Below are positions 47,836 to 57,501 of a DNA stretch of 64,000 bases, one piece after another. Source of the stretch: UBA10649 sp963700255. Lineage in GTDB: Bacteria; Actinomycetota; Actinomycetes; S36-B12. The notes under the pieces are model-generated. The model searched no databases. It saw only the letters and a list, made by a program, of their open reading frames with translations, and was not told where the DNA came from. The stretch spans positions 1 to 64,000 of the forward strand of contig CAVOWW010000038.1 in assembly GCA_963700255.1 (NCBI GenBank), read 5' to 3'. The stretch's first letter is position 1. Every line of letters starts with the position of its first letter. The translations under genes and the position numbers were made by a program.

Positions 47836-48717
47836 TCAGGCGATGGCTGCGCTGATCGCGGCGATGTGCGCGGGGGAGGAGCCGCAGCACGCGCCGACGA
47901 CGTCGATGCCTGCGTCGCGCATCTCCTGCGCGAAGGCGGCCATCTCGTCGGGGGTGCCCGTGTAGCGGAACTCGCCCTCGATGAGGACCGGAAGGCCCGC
48001 GTTCGACTGCATGATCAGCAGCGTGCCCTCGGGGCGGTTCTCGGCCATCTGGCCGGCGATCACGCGCATCTCGTCCACGCCACGACCGCAGTTGGCGCCG
48101 ACGACGTCCGCACCCATGGCGCTGATGGCGACCACGGCCTGGGCCGGCGTGGTCCCCATCATGGTTCGCAGGTTGGTGTCGAAGCTCATCGTCGCGACGA
48201 CGGGCAGCTCCGGGGCGACGGCGCGCGCCGCCGTGATGGCGGCCTCGACCTCGCTCAGATCGCTCATGGTCTCGATCAGGATGGCGTCCGCCCCGCCGGC
48301 CGCCAGCGCTGCGATCTGCTCGGAGAAGAGCGCGACGGCGTCCTCGGGGGTGAGGGTGCCCATGGGCTCCATCAGGTCGCCGGACGGGCCGACGTCACCG
48401 AGGACGTAGGTGCCGGGATGGGCGTCCGCGACCGTGCGCGCCACGCGGGCCGCCGCCTCGTTCAGCTCCGCCACGCGATCCTCGAGACCGTGCATCGCCA
48501 GCCGGGGTCGGCTGCCGCCGAAGGTGTTGGTGGTCAGGAGCCGGGAGCCCGCCGACGCATACTGGTCGAGGATGCCGATGACCACGTCCGGTCGCTCGAC
48601 GTTCCACAGCTCCGGAGCGCCGCCGTCGTCGAGCCCGGCCTCCTGCAGCATGGTCCCCATCGCACCGTCGCCCACCCGGACGCGCCCCTCGCGGATGGCC
48701 TCGACCAGGTCGCTCAT
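47836..48717 (-). CDS. homocysteine S-methyltransferase family protein (BHMT-like)
   Basis: 293 residues; zinc-dependent methyl transfer to homocysteine. GDGAMGTMLQEAG at the N-terminus, LTTNTFGGSRPRL, and the zinc cysteines in GANCGRG and GACCGSSPAHI are all present. The family uses glycine betaine, S-methylmethionine or, in some operons, methyl groups from corrinoid or folate partners. As the last gene of a dimethylglycine/C1 operon it would make dimethylglycine from betaine or recycle methyl groups into methionine. The ATG overlaps the PF13769-like gene by 4 bases. Confidence 0.82.
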   Translation of the reverse strand: MSDLVEAIREGRVRVGDGAMGTMLQEAGLDDGGAPELWNVERPDVVIGILDQYASAGSRLLTTNTFGGSRPRLAMHGLEDRVAELNEAAARVARTVADAHPGTYVLGDVGPSGDLMEPMGTLTPEDAVALFSEQIAALAAGGADAILIETMSDLSEVEAAITAARAVAPELPVVATMSFDTNLRTMMGTTPAQAVVAISAMGADVVGANCGRGVDEMRVIAGQMAENRPEGTLLIMQSNAGLPVLIEGEFRYTGTPDEMAAFAQEMRDAGIDVVGACCGSSPAHIAAISAAIA

Positions 48718-49028
48718 GCACCGTCTCCCGACTGTCCGGGGCCGTAGGAGTCGAGCAGCGACGTGATCGCCTCGGCACTCCACCGGCCCTCAAGATCTGC
48801 GCTGGCCGCCTCTGCGGCCTGCGCCGCAGACCCTGCCACGTCCGACCACGGATCGCGACTCCAGCCCTCGAGGTAGGCGTCGGCGCCCTCGGCGCCCAGC
48901 CGCATCGCGGCTTCGTCGATCGCCTCCTGGAAGCGGGCGGAGAGCTGCACCTTGACGACGTCGTCGCCGTCGCGGGCCGTGACCATGGACGGGATCTCCC
49001 GCCATCGGGTGACCTGGACCTCAGCCAT
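48714..49028 (-). CDS. PF13769-like small protein ('virulence factor' family)
   Basis: 104 residues. VTRWREIPSMVTARDGDDVV, then the line with RFQEAIDEAAMRLGAEGADA and YLEGWSRDPW, resembles the rhizobial 'virulence factor' family as I remember it (WRDIPAQV, RFIQAIDRCAMR, DAYLADWR). No biochemical role is established. In alphaproteobacteria I recall it beside corrinoid activators and MttB-like methyltransferases, which fits this operon. It overlaps fdsD by 8 bases and the methyltransferase by 4. Confidence 0.65.
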   Translation of the reverse strand: MAEVQVTRWREIPSMVTARDGDDVVKVQLSARFQEAIDEAAMRLGAEGADAYLEGWSRDPWSDVAGSAAQAAEAASADLEGRWSAEAITSLLDSYGPGQSGDGA

Positions 49029-49242
49029 GCGATGCTCCCTCGGGTCGGAGTGCGGCCAGTGCCTCGAGCACTGGCGGCGTGACGGCTGCCGGATTCCCGT
49101 GGACGATCGCCGCCAGGTCGTCGATCATGACGGGAGCCCAGAAGGTGCGCAGGTGCGCGGCCGTCTGCTCACCCGCATGCGCCGGATCCGGGACGTTGGC
49201 GGCGATCTGGTTGGCCATCCTGACCAGGGCGTCCGTCCTCAC
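49021..49242 (-). CDS. fdsD: formate dehydrogenase delta subunit
   Basis: 73 residues. LVRMANQIAANVPD, then AAHLRTFWAPVMIDDLAAIV, matches the FdsD (PF11390) family of soluble NAD-dependent formate dehydrogenases, a small subunit needed for assembly or activity. The start codon at 49242 is GTG and overlaps the fdsA stop. In Ralstonia-type operons FdsD also comes last. Confidence 0.85.
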   Translation of the reverse strand: MRTDALVRMANQIAANVPDPAHAGEQTAAHLRTFWAPVMIDDLAAIVHGNPAAVTPPVLEALAALRPEGASHG

Positions 49243-52055
49243 GCCCGAACGCCCGCCGACTCGCGTTCCGCGGCCGCGCGTCGCGCTGCGCCGGCATCAG
49301 GGCGCACCTCCACGGCCGTCACCTTGTACTCAGGGCAGTTCGTCGCCCAGTCGGAGTTCTCAGTGGTGACGACGTTGGCGCCGCTGACAGGGTGATGGAA
49401 CGTCGTGTACACGACCCCGGGCGGCACCTCGTCGCTGATGCGGACCCGCATCGACGTCACGCCGGCGCGGCTGCTCACCTCGGCCCACGACCCGTCCGCG
49501 ATGCCGCGCAGCTCGGCGTCCGCCTCGTGCATGTCGAGGACGTCCTCCTGGTGCCAGGTGACATTGGCGGTGCGCCGGGTCTGCGCCCCGACGTTGTACT
49601 GGCTGAGGATGCGCCCGGTCGTGAGCAGCAGCGGGTACTTGCGTGTCGTGCGCTCGTCGGTGGGCACGTAGGGCGTCGTGACGAAGTTGCCGAGCCCGCG
49701 GACGAAGTGGTCCTCGTGCATGATCGGCGTGCCGAGCGGTGCGGCCTCGTTGCACGGCCACTGCACGCTGCCCACCCTGTCGAGCAGGTCGAAGGAGACG
49801 CCGGCGAACGTCGGCGTCAGTGCGGCGATCTCGTCCATGATCTGCGACGACGCGTCGTAGTGCATGGCGTATCCCATCGCCGTGGCGAGGTCGCACGTGA
49901 CCTCCCACTCGGACTTGCCTGTGCGGCTGGCCATGATCGGCCGCACGCGGTTGATCCGTCGCTCGGCGTTCGTGAAGGTGCCGTCCTTCTCGAGGAACGA
50001 GGTCCCGGGAAGGAACACGTGCGCGAAGGCGGCGGTCTCGTTGAGGAAGAGGTCCTGGACGATGACGAGGTCCATCGCCCCCAGTGCTGCCTTGACGTGG
50101 GAGGTGTTGGGATCGGACTGGGCGAGGTCCTCGCCCTGGACGTAGATGGCGCGGAAGGTGCCGATCGTCGCCGCATCCAGCATGTTGGGGATGCGCAGGC
50201 CCGGCTCGGCACGCAGGCCCGTTCCCCACGCCCCCTCGAACAGGTGGCGGACCGTGTCGTCGGAGACGTGCCGGTAGCCCGGGAGCTCGTGGGGGAACGA
50301 GCCCATGTCGCACGAGCCCTGCACGTTGTTCTGGCCCCTGAGCGGGTTGACGCCGACTCCCCGGCGTCCGATGTTCCCGGTGGCCATGGCCAGGTTGGCG
50401 ATGGCCATGACCATGGTCGAGCCCTGGCTGTGCTCGGTGACGCCCAGCCCGTAGTAGATCGCCGCGTTGGGAGCTGCTGCGTACGCGCGCGCGGCAGCAC
50501 GGACGAGGTCGGCAGGAACGCCCGTCTGCTCGGCCAGGTGCTCGGGGCTGTTCTCGGGCAGTCGGATGAACTCCTCCCAGGCGGTGAACGAGGCCGGGTC
50601 GCACCGCTCGGCGACGAAGGCACGGTCGATGAGATCCTCGGTCGCGATGACGTGGCTGATCGCGTTGACGACGGCGACGTTCGTGCCGGGCAGGAGCTGC
50701 AGGTGGTGGGCCGCGTGGACGTGGGGGGAGCGCACGAGGGCGATGCGGCGCGGATCGATGACGATGAGGCCGGCCCCCTCGCGCAGCCGCTTCTTCATGC
50801 GCGAGGCGAACACGGGGTGGGCGTCCGTCGGGTTGGCCCCGATGACCACGATGAGGTCGGACTCCTCCACGGAGGCGAAGTCCTGCGTGCCGGCAGACGT
50901 GCCGAACGTCTGCTTGAGGCCGTAGCCCGTGGGGGAGTGGCACACGCGGGCGCAGGTGTCGACGTTGTTGTTCCCGAACCCGGCGCGGATCATCTTCTGG
51001 ACGACGTACACCTCCTCGTTGGTGCAGCGGGACGAGGTGATGCCACCGATCGAGTCGACGCCGTGCTCGGCCTGGATCGCCTTGAGGCGGGTGGCGGCGA
51101 ACTCGATCGCCTCCTCCCAGCCGGTCTCCCGCCACGGATCGGTGATGGCGTCGCGGACCAACGGCCTGACCACGCGGTCGGGATGGCTCGCGTAGCCCCA
51201 CGCGAAGCGGCCCTTGACGCAGGAGTGCCCGGCGTTGGCACCGCCGTCCTTGTCGGGGACCATCCGGACCAGCTCGTCGCCGCGAAGCTCGGCCTTGAAG
51301 GAGCAGCCCACGCCGCAGTAGGCGCACGTCGTCTTGACCGTGCGGGTGGGCATGCCCAGCTCGATGACGCTCTTCTCCTCCAGCGTCGCCGTCGGGCACG
51401 CCTGCACGCACGCACCGCACGACACGCACTCGGACTCGAGGAAGGCCTCGTCGGCACCGGCGCTGACCTTCGACTCGAAGCCACGGCCCGAGATCGTGAG
51501 GGCGAAGGTGCCCTGCACCTCTCCGCACGCGCGAACGCAGCGGCTGCAGGCGATGCACTTGCTGGCGTCGAAGGTGAAGTAGGGGTTGCTCTCGTCCTTG
51601 GGCGCCTGGAGGTGGTTGTCGCCGTCGAAGCCGTAGCGCACCTCGCGAAGGCCCACCACGCCAGCCATGTCCTGAAGCTCGCAGTCGCCGTTGGCCGGGC
51701 AGGTGAGGCAGTCGAGCGGATGGTCGGAGATGTAGAGCTCCATGACACCGCGGCGGATCCTGGCGACGTGGGGAGTCTGGGTGTGCACGACCATGCCGTC
51801 GGTGCACGGCGTGGTGCAGGAGGCCGGGGTGCCCGGGCGTCCCTCGACGTCCACGACGCACATGCGGCATGAGCCGAAGGCCTCCAGGCTGTCGGTGGCG
51901 CAGAGCTTCGGGACGGCGATGCCGGCCTCGGCCGCGGCGCGCATGACGGACGTGCCGGACGGGACCGTCACGCTGATGCCGTCGATCGAGACGGTGACCG
52001 CCTCGGTCGAGCTGCGGGCAGGAGTGCCGTAGTCGATGTCGTCAGCGATGGTCAT
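49239..52055 (-). CDS. fdsA: NAD-dependent formate dehydrogenase alpha subunit
   Basis: 938 residues, oxidising formate to CO2 at a molybdopterin centre. In order: a [2Fe-2S] domain with Cys52, 63, 66 and 80; the PLDCLTCPANGDCEL cluster; two ferredoxin motifs (CIACSRCVRACGE, CVSCGACVQACPT); then CAYCGVGCSF at the start of the molybdopterin domain. The metal ligand is the Cys in ARVCHSPTGYG, so no selenocysteine is used. GQNNVQGSCDMG and SFLEKDGTFTNAERRINRV are bis-MGD-binding motifs. No signal peptide, so it is cytoplasmic. The ATG overlaps the fdsB stop. Confidence 0.94.
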   Translation of the reverse strand: MTIADDIDYGTPARSSTEAVTVSIDGISVTVPSGTSVMRAAAEAGIAVPKLCATDSLEAFGSCRMCVVDVEGRPGTPASCTTPCTDGMVVHTQTPHVARIRRGVMELYISDHPLDCLTCPANGDCELQDMAGVVGLREVRYGFDGDNHLQAPKDESNPYFTFDASKCIACSRCVRACGEVQGTFALTISGRGFESKVSAGADEAFLESECVSCGACVQACPTATLEEKSVIELGMPTRTVKTTCAYCGVGCSFKAELRGDELVRMVPDKDGGANAGHSCVKGRFAWGYASHPDRVVRPLVRDAITDPWRETGWEEAIEFAATRLKAIQAEHGVDSIGGITSSRCTNEEVYVVQKMIRAGFGNNNVDTCARVCHSPTGYGLKQTFGTSAGTQDFASVEESDLIVVIGANPTDAHPVFASRMKKRLREGAGLIVIDPRRIALVRSPHVHAAHHLQLLPGTNVAVVNAISHVIATEDLIDRAFVAERCDPASFTAWEEFIRLPENSPEHLAEQTGVPADLVRAAARAYAAAPNAAIYYGLGVTEHSQGSTMVMAIANLAMATGNIGRRGVGVNPLRGQNNVQGSCDMGSFPHELPGYRHVSDDTVRHLFEGAWGTGLRAEPGLRIPNMLDAATIGTFRAIYVQGEDLAQSDPNTSHVKAALGAMDLVIVQDLFLNETAAFAHVFLPGTSFLEKDGTFTNAERRINRVRPIMASRTGKSEWEVTCDLATAMGYAMHYDASSQIMDEIAALTPTFAGVSFDLLDRVGSVQWPCNEAAPLGTPIMHEDHFVRGLGNFVTTPYVPTDERTTRKYPLLLTTGRILSQYNVGAQTRRTANVTWHQEDVLDMHEADAELRGIADGSWAEVSSRAGVTSMRVRISDEVPPGVVYTTFHHPVSGANVVTTENSDWATNCPEYKVTAVEVRPDAGAARRAAAERESAGVRA

Positions 52056-53575
52056 GGGCTGCTCCGCTCGAAGTCCTCGCCGAAGTGCTGCAGGGCGCTG
52101 AGCACCGGATTGGGCGTCAGTCCTCCCATCGCGCACAGTGAGCCGTCCGTCATGACCTCGCAGAGGTCGACGAGCAGCTGCCGGTTCATGGCGGCCTGGT
52201 CGCCGACGAGGATGCGATCGATGACCTCGACTCCGCGCACCGAGCCGATCCGGCAGGGCGTGCACTTGCCGCAGGACTCCTCGGCACAGAACTCCATCGC
52301 GAACCGGGCCTGCTGGGCCATGTCGACCGTCTCGTCGAAGACCACGATGCCGCCGTGTCCGAGCATGCCGCCGGCCTCCGCCACGGCCTCGTACTCCATG
52401 GCGACGTCGAGGGCGCTGGCCGGCAGGTAGGCGCCGAGCGGACCGCCGAGCTGCACCGCGCGCAGGGGCCGTCCGGAGAGGGTGCCTCCGCCGTACCCCT
52501 CGACCAGTTCGCGCAGGGTGATGCCGAAGCCCGTCTCCACGATGCCACCCTGCCGGATGTTGCCGGCCAGCTGGAAGACCTGCGTGCCGAGCGACCGACC
52601 GGAGCCGAGGGCCGCGTACGCCTCCGCGCCGTGCTCGAGGATGTACGGGACGGCGGCCATGGTGAGGACGTTGTTGATGAGGGTGGGCTTCCCGAAGAGG
52701 CCCTCGAGGGCGGGCAGCGGCGGCTTCGGGCGCACCATGCCACGGCGGCCTTCGATGCTCTCGAGCATCGCCGTCTCCTCGCCGCACACGTACGATCCGG
52801 CACCCACCCTGACGTCGACGTCGAACGCCCGGCCGCTGCCGAGGACGTCGGCACCGAGCCACCCGCGCTCGCGGGCCAGGCCGATGGCCGTCCGCAGGGT
52901 GGCAACGGCGTCGGGATACTCGGACCGGAGGTAGACGTAGCCCATGGTCGCGCCGACGCTCAGGCCGGCGATCGCCATGCCCTCGAGGAGGGTGAAGGGG
53001 TCGCCCTCGATCAGCATGCGGTCGGCGTAGGTGCCGCTGTCGCCCTCGTCGGCATTCACGCATACGTACTTCTGAGCGGCCTCGGCCTGCGCGACCGTGC
53101 GCCACTTGATGCCGGCGGGGAAGCCTGCGCCGCCGCGCCCGCGCAGGCCGGACGCGAGGACGTCCTCGATCGCCTGCTGGGCCCCGCGGGAGACAAGGGC
53201 TTGAAGTCCGCCCAGGCCGCCATGCGCGAGGTAGTCGTCGGGGTCGAGGGGGTCCACGATTCCCACGCGGGCGAACGTCAGGCGGGTCTGGCTCGCCAGC
53301 CAGGGCAGCTGGTCGGTCACGCCCAGGCGCAGCGGGTGGTCGCCGGCGTCGGGCAGCACGGCGGCGAGGGATGGGACGTCGCCGGTCGTCACCGGGCCGT
53401 AGGCGACCCGGCCCGCGGGCGTGCCCACCTCGACCAGTGGCTCGAGCCAGAGCATCCCGCGCGAGCCGTTGCGCACGATGCGGGCACCAGGGATCGCGGC
53501 TGCCAGGGCTGCCGCGACCTCGTCGGCGCCCACGGATCGCGCCGCGCTGTCCCGGGGGACGTAGATGGTGGTCAT
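52052..53575 (-). CDS. fdsB: formate dehydrogenase beta subunit (NuoF-like)
   Basis: 507 residues. A thioredoxin-like N-terminal domain is fused to the NuoF-type diaphorase, the usual FdsB design. The FMN/NADH site includes GLRGRGGAGFPAGIKW and VCGEETAMLESIEG; the [4Fe-4S] ligands are in EESCGKCTPCRIG plus a later cysteine. It passes electrons from FdsA to NAD+. ATG 53575 overlaps the fdsG stop by 4 bases. Confidence 0.93.
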   Translation of the reverse strand: MTTIYVPRDSAARSVGADEVAAALAAAIPGARIVRNGSRGMLWLEPLVEVGTPAGRVAYGPVTTGDVPSLAAVLPDAGDHPLRLGVTDQLPWLASQTRLTFARVGIVDPLDPDDYLAHGGLGGLQALVSRGAQQAIEDVLASGLRGRGGAGFPAGIKWRTVAQAEAAQKYVCVNADEGDSGTYADRMLIEGDPFTLLEGMAIAGLSVGATMGYVYLRSEYPDAVATLRTAIGLARERGWLGADVLGSGRAFDVDVRVGAGSYVCGEETAMLESIEGRRGMVRPKPPLPALEGLFGKPTLINNVLTMAAVPYILEHGAEAYAALGSGRSLGTQVFQLAGNIRQGGIVETGFGITLRELVEGYGGGTLSGRPLRAVQLGGPLGAYLPASALDVAMEYEAVAEAGGMLGHGGIVVFDETVDMAQQARFAMEFCAEESCGKCTPCRIGSVRGVEVIDRILVGDQAAMNRQLLVDLCEVMTDGSLCAMGGLTPNPVLSALQHFGEDFERSSP

Positions 53576-54018
53576 GCGCCGGCCTCCCGGGCTGCTGCCC
53601 GGACGTGATCGGCGGTCGCGCGTCCGATCAGCCGGCCGTTGACGACCGCGGTCGGACCGAGGGCGCAGTTGCCCATGCAGTACACGTGACTGACATCGAC
53701 CCCGGCGGCCGCGTCGGACTGCGTCGCCTCGAGGAGTCCGCGGGCGCCCACGGCCTGGCACGCCTCACCCATGCAGACCCGGATCTCGACCTCTGCTGGC
53801 GGCGCGTTCCGCAGGTCGGTGTAGAAGGTCATGACCCCGTACACGTCGGCTCGGCTCACGTTGAAGGCGTCGGCGACCACCTGCAGCCCCTCGGGATGGA
53901 CGTAGCCGAAGGACTCCTGGAGCGCCTGGAGCGCGACGAGGACGGGGCCGGGCTCGTTGACACCCGCGAGCACGTCGCGCGCGGCGTCCGCTGACCACGC
54001 CCGGTGCGCGGCCGTCAC
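53572..54018 (-). CDS. fdsG: formate dehydrogenase gamma subunit (NuoE-like)
   Basis: 148 residues with a thioredoxin-fold [2Fe-2S] domain. The four cysteines lie in CMGEACQAVGA and YCMGNCALGP, and LQALQESFGYVHPEGLQVVA is the NuoE helical region. It partners FdsB in NAD+ reduction. GTG 54018 overlaps the fdhD stop. Confidence 0.9.
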   Translation of the reverse strand: MTAAHRAWSADAARDVLAGVNEPGPVLVALQALQESFGYVHPEGLQVVADAFNVSRADVYGVMTFYTDLRNAPPAEVEIRVCMGEACQAVGARGLLEATQSDAAAGVDVSHVYCMGNCALGPTAVVNGRLIGRATADHVRAAAREAGA

Positions 54019-54832
54019 GCCCGGACTCCCGTCGAGATGCGCTCGTCCCCTGAGTACACGTTCACCCGGTCGCCCCGGGCGAAGCCGGCGAGGACGAGGC
54101 CGTGCGCGCGAGCGAGGTCGATGGCCAGGCTCGTGGGGCCGGACACCGCGACCACCGCACCGACGGAGGCGGTCAGCGCCTTGTGCACGATCTCGTAGGA
54201 GATGCGGCCGCTGACAACCAGCGTGTGGTCGGTGAGCGGCACCCGATCCTCGAACAGGGCCTTGCCGATCACCTTGTCGACGGCGTTGTGCCGGCCCACG
54301 TCCTCGCGGACCCAGAGGGGGTCCAGTGTCGGGCTCACGAGAGCAGCCGCGTGGAGTGCGCCCGTCTGGTCGAACATGCGCTGCCCGTCGCGCATGCCCT
54401 CGATGAGGGAGGGGATCGCGTCGGCCGGCAGGGTCCAGCCATCGGTCTGCAGCGGTGCGTCGGGGCCGGTGAACGCCGCCAGGACGTCCGCGCTGCAGAC
54501 ACCGCACGCACTGCTCGTGACGAAGGCCCGCGGCCGGGGCGGCCGCACCCCCTCGGCGAGGCTCACTCGCACGGTGTCGACCCCTTCGTCGCCGTCGGTC
54601 GTCGCGAACGCGCCCATGCCGGCGATGTCGCCTGGCCGGGCCACGCCCGACTCGTTGACCAGCCAGCCCGCCACGAGGTCGAGGTCATGGCCGGGTGTCC
54701 GCATCGTGGTGACGAGCACCTCGCCGTCGAGGATGATCGTCAGGGGGACTCCACGGCGATCGCATCCGTCGTCGACGACGCTGCTCCGTCGACGACGCGG
54801 ACGATGCCGCGCCTGCTGGTCGTCACGCCCAT
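54015..54832 (-). pseudogene. fdhD: formate dehydrogenase accessory sulfurtransferase FdhD, one frame break as written
   Basis: FdhD delivers sulfur to the molybdenum cofactor of formate dehydrogenases. The intact part contains MRTPGHDLDLVAGWLVNE, TSSACGVCSADVL (the catalytic cysteine pair) and VREDVGRHNAVDKVIGKAL. The true N-terminus starts at ATG 54832 (MGVTTSRRGIVRV), ends in VESP and hits TGA. One missing base in the C-run at 54743-54747 would join it to PLTIILDGEVLVTTMRTPG. The rest of the operon is open, so a homopolymer error is the simplest explanation. It lies before fdsG rather than between fdsA and fdsD. Confidence 0.82.
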
Positions 54833-54859
54833 GGGGCCCCCACTAGTGGTGAGGTCCCA

Positions 54860-56527
54860 TCAGAACAGCCCAACGACCTGGCCGTCAACGAGGTCGATGC
54901 GCTCGCTCGACGGCACCTTGGGCAGGCCCGGCATCGTCATGATGTCGCCGCACACCATCACGATGAACTCCGCGCCGGCCGCGAGGCGCACCTCGCGCAC
55001 GTTCACGCTGTGCCCGCTCGGCGCCCCGCGCAGGCTCGGGTCCGTCGAGAACGAGTACTGGGTCTTGGCGACGCAGACCGGGAAGTGCCCATACCCCTGG
55101 GCTTCCAGCTCCTTGATCTGGGTGCGGATCTTGGAGTCGGCGGTGACCTCGCTCGCCCCGTACACGCGGGTGGCGATCGCGTTGACCTTCTGCCACAGGG
55201 ACATGGAGTCCTCGTATACGAAGGTCATCTCGGTCGGCCGGTCGCAGAGGTCGACCACCGCAGTGGCGAGTGCGACCGCGCCCGCCCCGCCGTCGGCCCA
55301 GTGGGACGCCAGGACGACGTCGACGCCGAGGGCATTGACGCGCGACTCGAGCAGTTCGAGCTCCGCGGCAGTGTCGGAGTCGAAGCGATTGATCGAGACG
55401 ACGCACGGCAGCCCGTAGACGCCCTGCACGTTGTCGATGTGACGCTCGAGGTTGACCATGCCGGCCGACAGCGCGTCCAGGCCCTCGTCCGTGATCGTCT
55501 TGAGGTCGGCCCCACCGTGGTACTTCAGGGCGCGGACGGTCGCGACGATCACCACGGCGGACGGCCGCAGGCCGGACTTGCGGCACTTGATGTCGACGAA
55601 CTTCTCGGCGCCGAGGTCGGCCCCGAAGCCGGCCTCCGTCACGACGTAGTCGGCGAGCTTCATCGCGGAGGTGGTGGCGATGACGGAGTTGCAGCCGTGC
55701 GCGATGTTGGCGAAGGGTCCGCCATGGACGAAGGCTGGGGTGTGCTCGAGGGTCTGCACCAGGTTGGGGGCGAGCGCGTCCTTCAGCAGAACGGTCATGG
55801 CACCGTGGGCGTTGAGGTCGCGGGCGCGGACGGGCTCCTTGGCGCGGGTGTAGGCGACCACGATGTTGCCGAGCCGCTCCTTGAGGTCCTCGAGGGACGT
55901 CGAGAGGCAGAAGATCGCCATGATCTCCGACGCCACGACGATGTCGAAGCCGTCCTGCCGCGGGAAGCCGTTGCCCGGGCCGCCGAGGGCGACGGTGATG
56001 TCGCGCAGCGCCCGGTCGTTCATGTCGACCACGCGCTTCCACGTCACCCGGCGCACGTCGATGTCGAGGGTGTTGCCATGGTGCACGTGGTTGTCGATGA
56101 GGGCCGCGAGGAGGTTGTTCGCCAGGCCGATCGCGCTGAAGTCACCGGTGAAGTGGAGGTTGATGTCCTCCATGGGGACGATCTGCGCATGTCCTCCGCC
56201 GGCGGCGCCGCCCTTCATGCCGAAGACCGGACCCAGCGACGGCTCGCGCAGGCAGACCATCGTCCGCTTCCCGATCTGCCGCAGCCCATCCGCGAGGCCG
56301 ACGCTGGTCGTCGTCTTGCCCTCGCCCGGAGGGGTCGGACTGATCGCGGTGACCAGGACGAGCTTCGCGTCCGGGTTCTCCGGGAGCGAGGCGAGGTACT
56401 CGAGCGACACCTTGGCCTTGTAGTGGCCGTACGGCTCGACGTACTCGTCCGGGATGCCGAGCCGGTCGGCGACATCCGTGATGCGATCCATCGTCGCGGC
56501 CTGCGCGATCTCGATGTCAGACGGCAC
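54860..56527 (-). CDS. fhs: formate-tetrahydrofolate ligase
   Basis: 555 residues. It interconverts formate, ATP and THF with 10-formyl-THF. The nucleotide loop SPTPPGEGKTTTSVGL, EPSLGPVFGMKGGAAGGGHA and the C-terminal MCGDIMTMPGLPK-type ending (here VCGDIMTMPGLPKVPS) are intact. GTG 56527 has GAAGGAG upstream. Between the folate-linked dehydrogenase and formate dehydrogenase, the reverse direction makes sense: 10-formyl-THF to formate with ATP gain. folD, needed to reach formyl-THF, is not in the window. Confidence 0.94.
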   Translation of the reverse strand: MPSDIEIAQAATMDRITDVADRLGIPDEYVEPYGHYKAKVSLEYLASLPENPDAKLVLVTAISPTPPGEGKTTTSVGLADGLRQIGKRTMVCLREPSLGPVFGMKGGAAGGGHAQIVPMEDINLHFTGDFSAIGLANNLLAALIDNHVHHGNTLDIDVRRVTWKRVVDMNDRALRDITVALGGPGNGFPRQDGFDIVVASEIMAIFCLSTSLEDLKERLGNIVVAYTRAKEPVRARDLNAHGAMTVLLKDALAPNLVQTLEHTPAFVHGGPFANIAHGCNSVIATTSAMKLADYVVTEAGFGADLGAEKFVDIKCRKSGLRPSAVVIVATVRALKYHGGADLKTITDEGLDALSAGMVNLERHIDNVQGVYGLPCVVSINRFDSDTAAELELLESRVNALGVDVVLASHWADGGAGAVALATAVVDLCDRPTEMTFVYEDSMSLWQKVNAIATRVYGASEVTADSKIRTQIKELEAQGYGHFPVCVAKTQYSFSTDPSLRGAPSGHSVNVREVRLAAGAEFIVMVCGDIMTMPGLPKVPSSERIDLVDGQVVGLF

Positions 56528-56550
56528 TGGTGCTCCTTCGACTCGTGGGA

Positions 56551-57501
56551 CTAGCTGGCGTTGGAGCGGGCGTGATCGATCAGCAGGGGGAGGAAGGCGT
56601 GCAGGTCGCCGGCCACCGCGTAGTCGGCCACCTGCATCATCGGCGCCGTCGGATCGGTGTTGATGGCGACCAGCACCTTGCTGTTCTTGCAGCCGGCGAG
56701 GTGCTGGGTCGCCCCGCTGATGCCGCAGGCGATGTAGAGCTCGGGGGCGACCTTGGTGCCGGTCTGGCCCACCTGCTCCGAGTGGGGGCGCCAGCCCTCG
56801 CTGGTCACGACGCGGGAGCAGCCGACGGTGCCGCCCAGGATGGCGGCCAGGTCCTCGAGCATCGAGAACGAGTCGGGCCCGCCCATGCCGCGCCCCCCGC
56901 TGACGACTGTCTTCGCCTCGGCGAGGGTGACGCCGGCGGCCTTCGCGCCGACCCGATCGACGACCCGGACGGCGGTGTCGGCGTCGGTGAGAGCGGGGAC
57001 GAAGACCTCGATGGTCCCGGCCGTGCTGGCCGGCTCGGCCGTCACGGCGTGCGGGAGGACACTCGCGATGAGCTGTGCCGTCTCGACTGAGGCGTCCTCC
57101 AGGAGGTTCCCGCCCCATCGGGCCCGGGTCACGCGCGCGGGCGAGCCGAGCGTGATCGCCGTGCAGTCCGCGACGAAGGGGGCGTCCAGGAAGGCGGCCG
57201 CATGGGCGAGGACCTCGTTGCCGCGGCCCGTGCCGCCCGCGAGGACGGCCGTCGCCGAGAGCCGCCCGGCCAGCTGGGCGACCGCGTGGCCGGTGGCCTG
57301 CGGGGCGAAGTCGTCGAAGACCGGGTGCTCGGCGACATGGATCACGGCAGCCCCGTGGGCGGCCAGCTCGGCGGCGAAGGGAGCAGCATCGCCGGCGACG
57401 ACCGCGTGGACGTCGGCATCGAGGCCGCGCGCGACGGTGAGGGCCTGCAGCGAGACCGGATCGAGGAGGCCTCGATCGTGGTCGATGTGGACGAGGATCA
57501 C
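56551..57501 (-). CDS. etfA: electron transfer flavoprotein alpha subunit
   Basis: 316 residues. The FAD-binding C-terminal half is recognisable: VVSGGRGMGGPDSF, GQTGTKVAPELYIACGISG, then ATQHLAGCKNSKVLVAIN and TDPTAP. With EtfB it accepts electrons from the upstream dehydrogenase and passes them to ETF-quinone oxidoreductase, which is not encoded here. Overlaps etfB by 4 bases; fhs follows after 23 bases. Confidence 0.93.
   Translation of the reverse strand: MILVHIDHDRGLLDPVSLQALTVARGLDADVHAVVAGDAAPFAAELAAHGAAVIHVAEHPVFDDFAPQATGHAVAQLAGRLSATAVLAGGTGRGNEVLAHAAAFLDAPFVADCTAITLGSPARVTRARWGGNLLEDASVETAQLIASVLPHAVTAEPASTAGTIEVFVPALTDADTAVRVVDRVGAKAAGVTLAEAKTVVSGGRGMGGPDSFSMLEDLAAILGGTVGCSRVVTSEGWRPHSEQVGQTGTKVAPELYIACGISGATQHLAGCKNSKVLVAINTDPTAPMMQVADYAVAGDLHAFLPLLIDHARSNAS

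Noticed and set aside
49392..51872. Long plus-strand open frame over fdsA
   Set aside because: Low-complexity reverse-frame sequence with no motif; the minus-strand formate dehydrogenase is certain.
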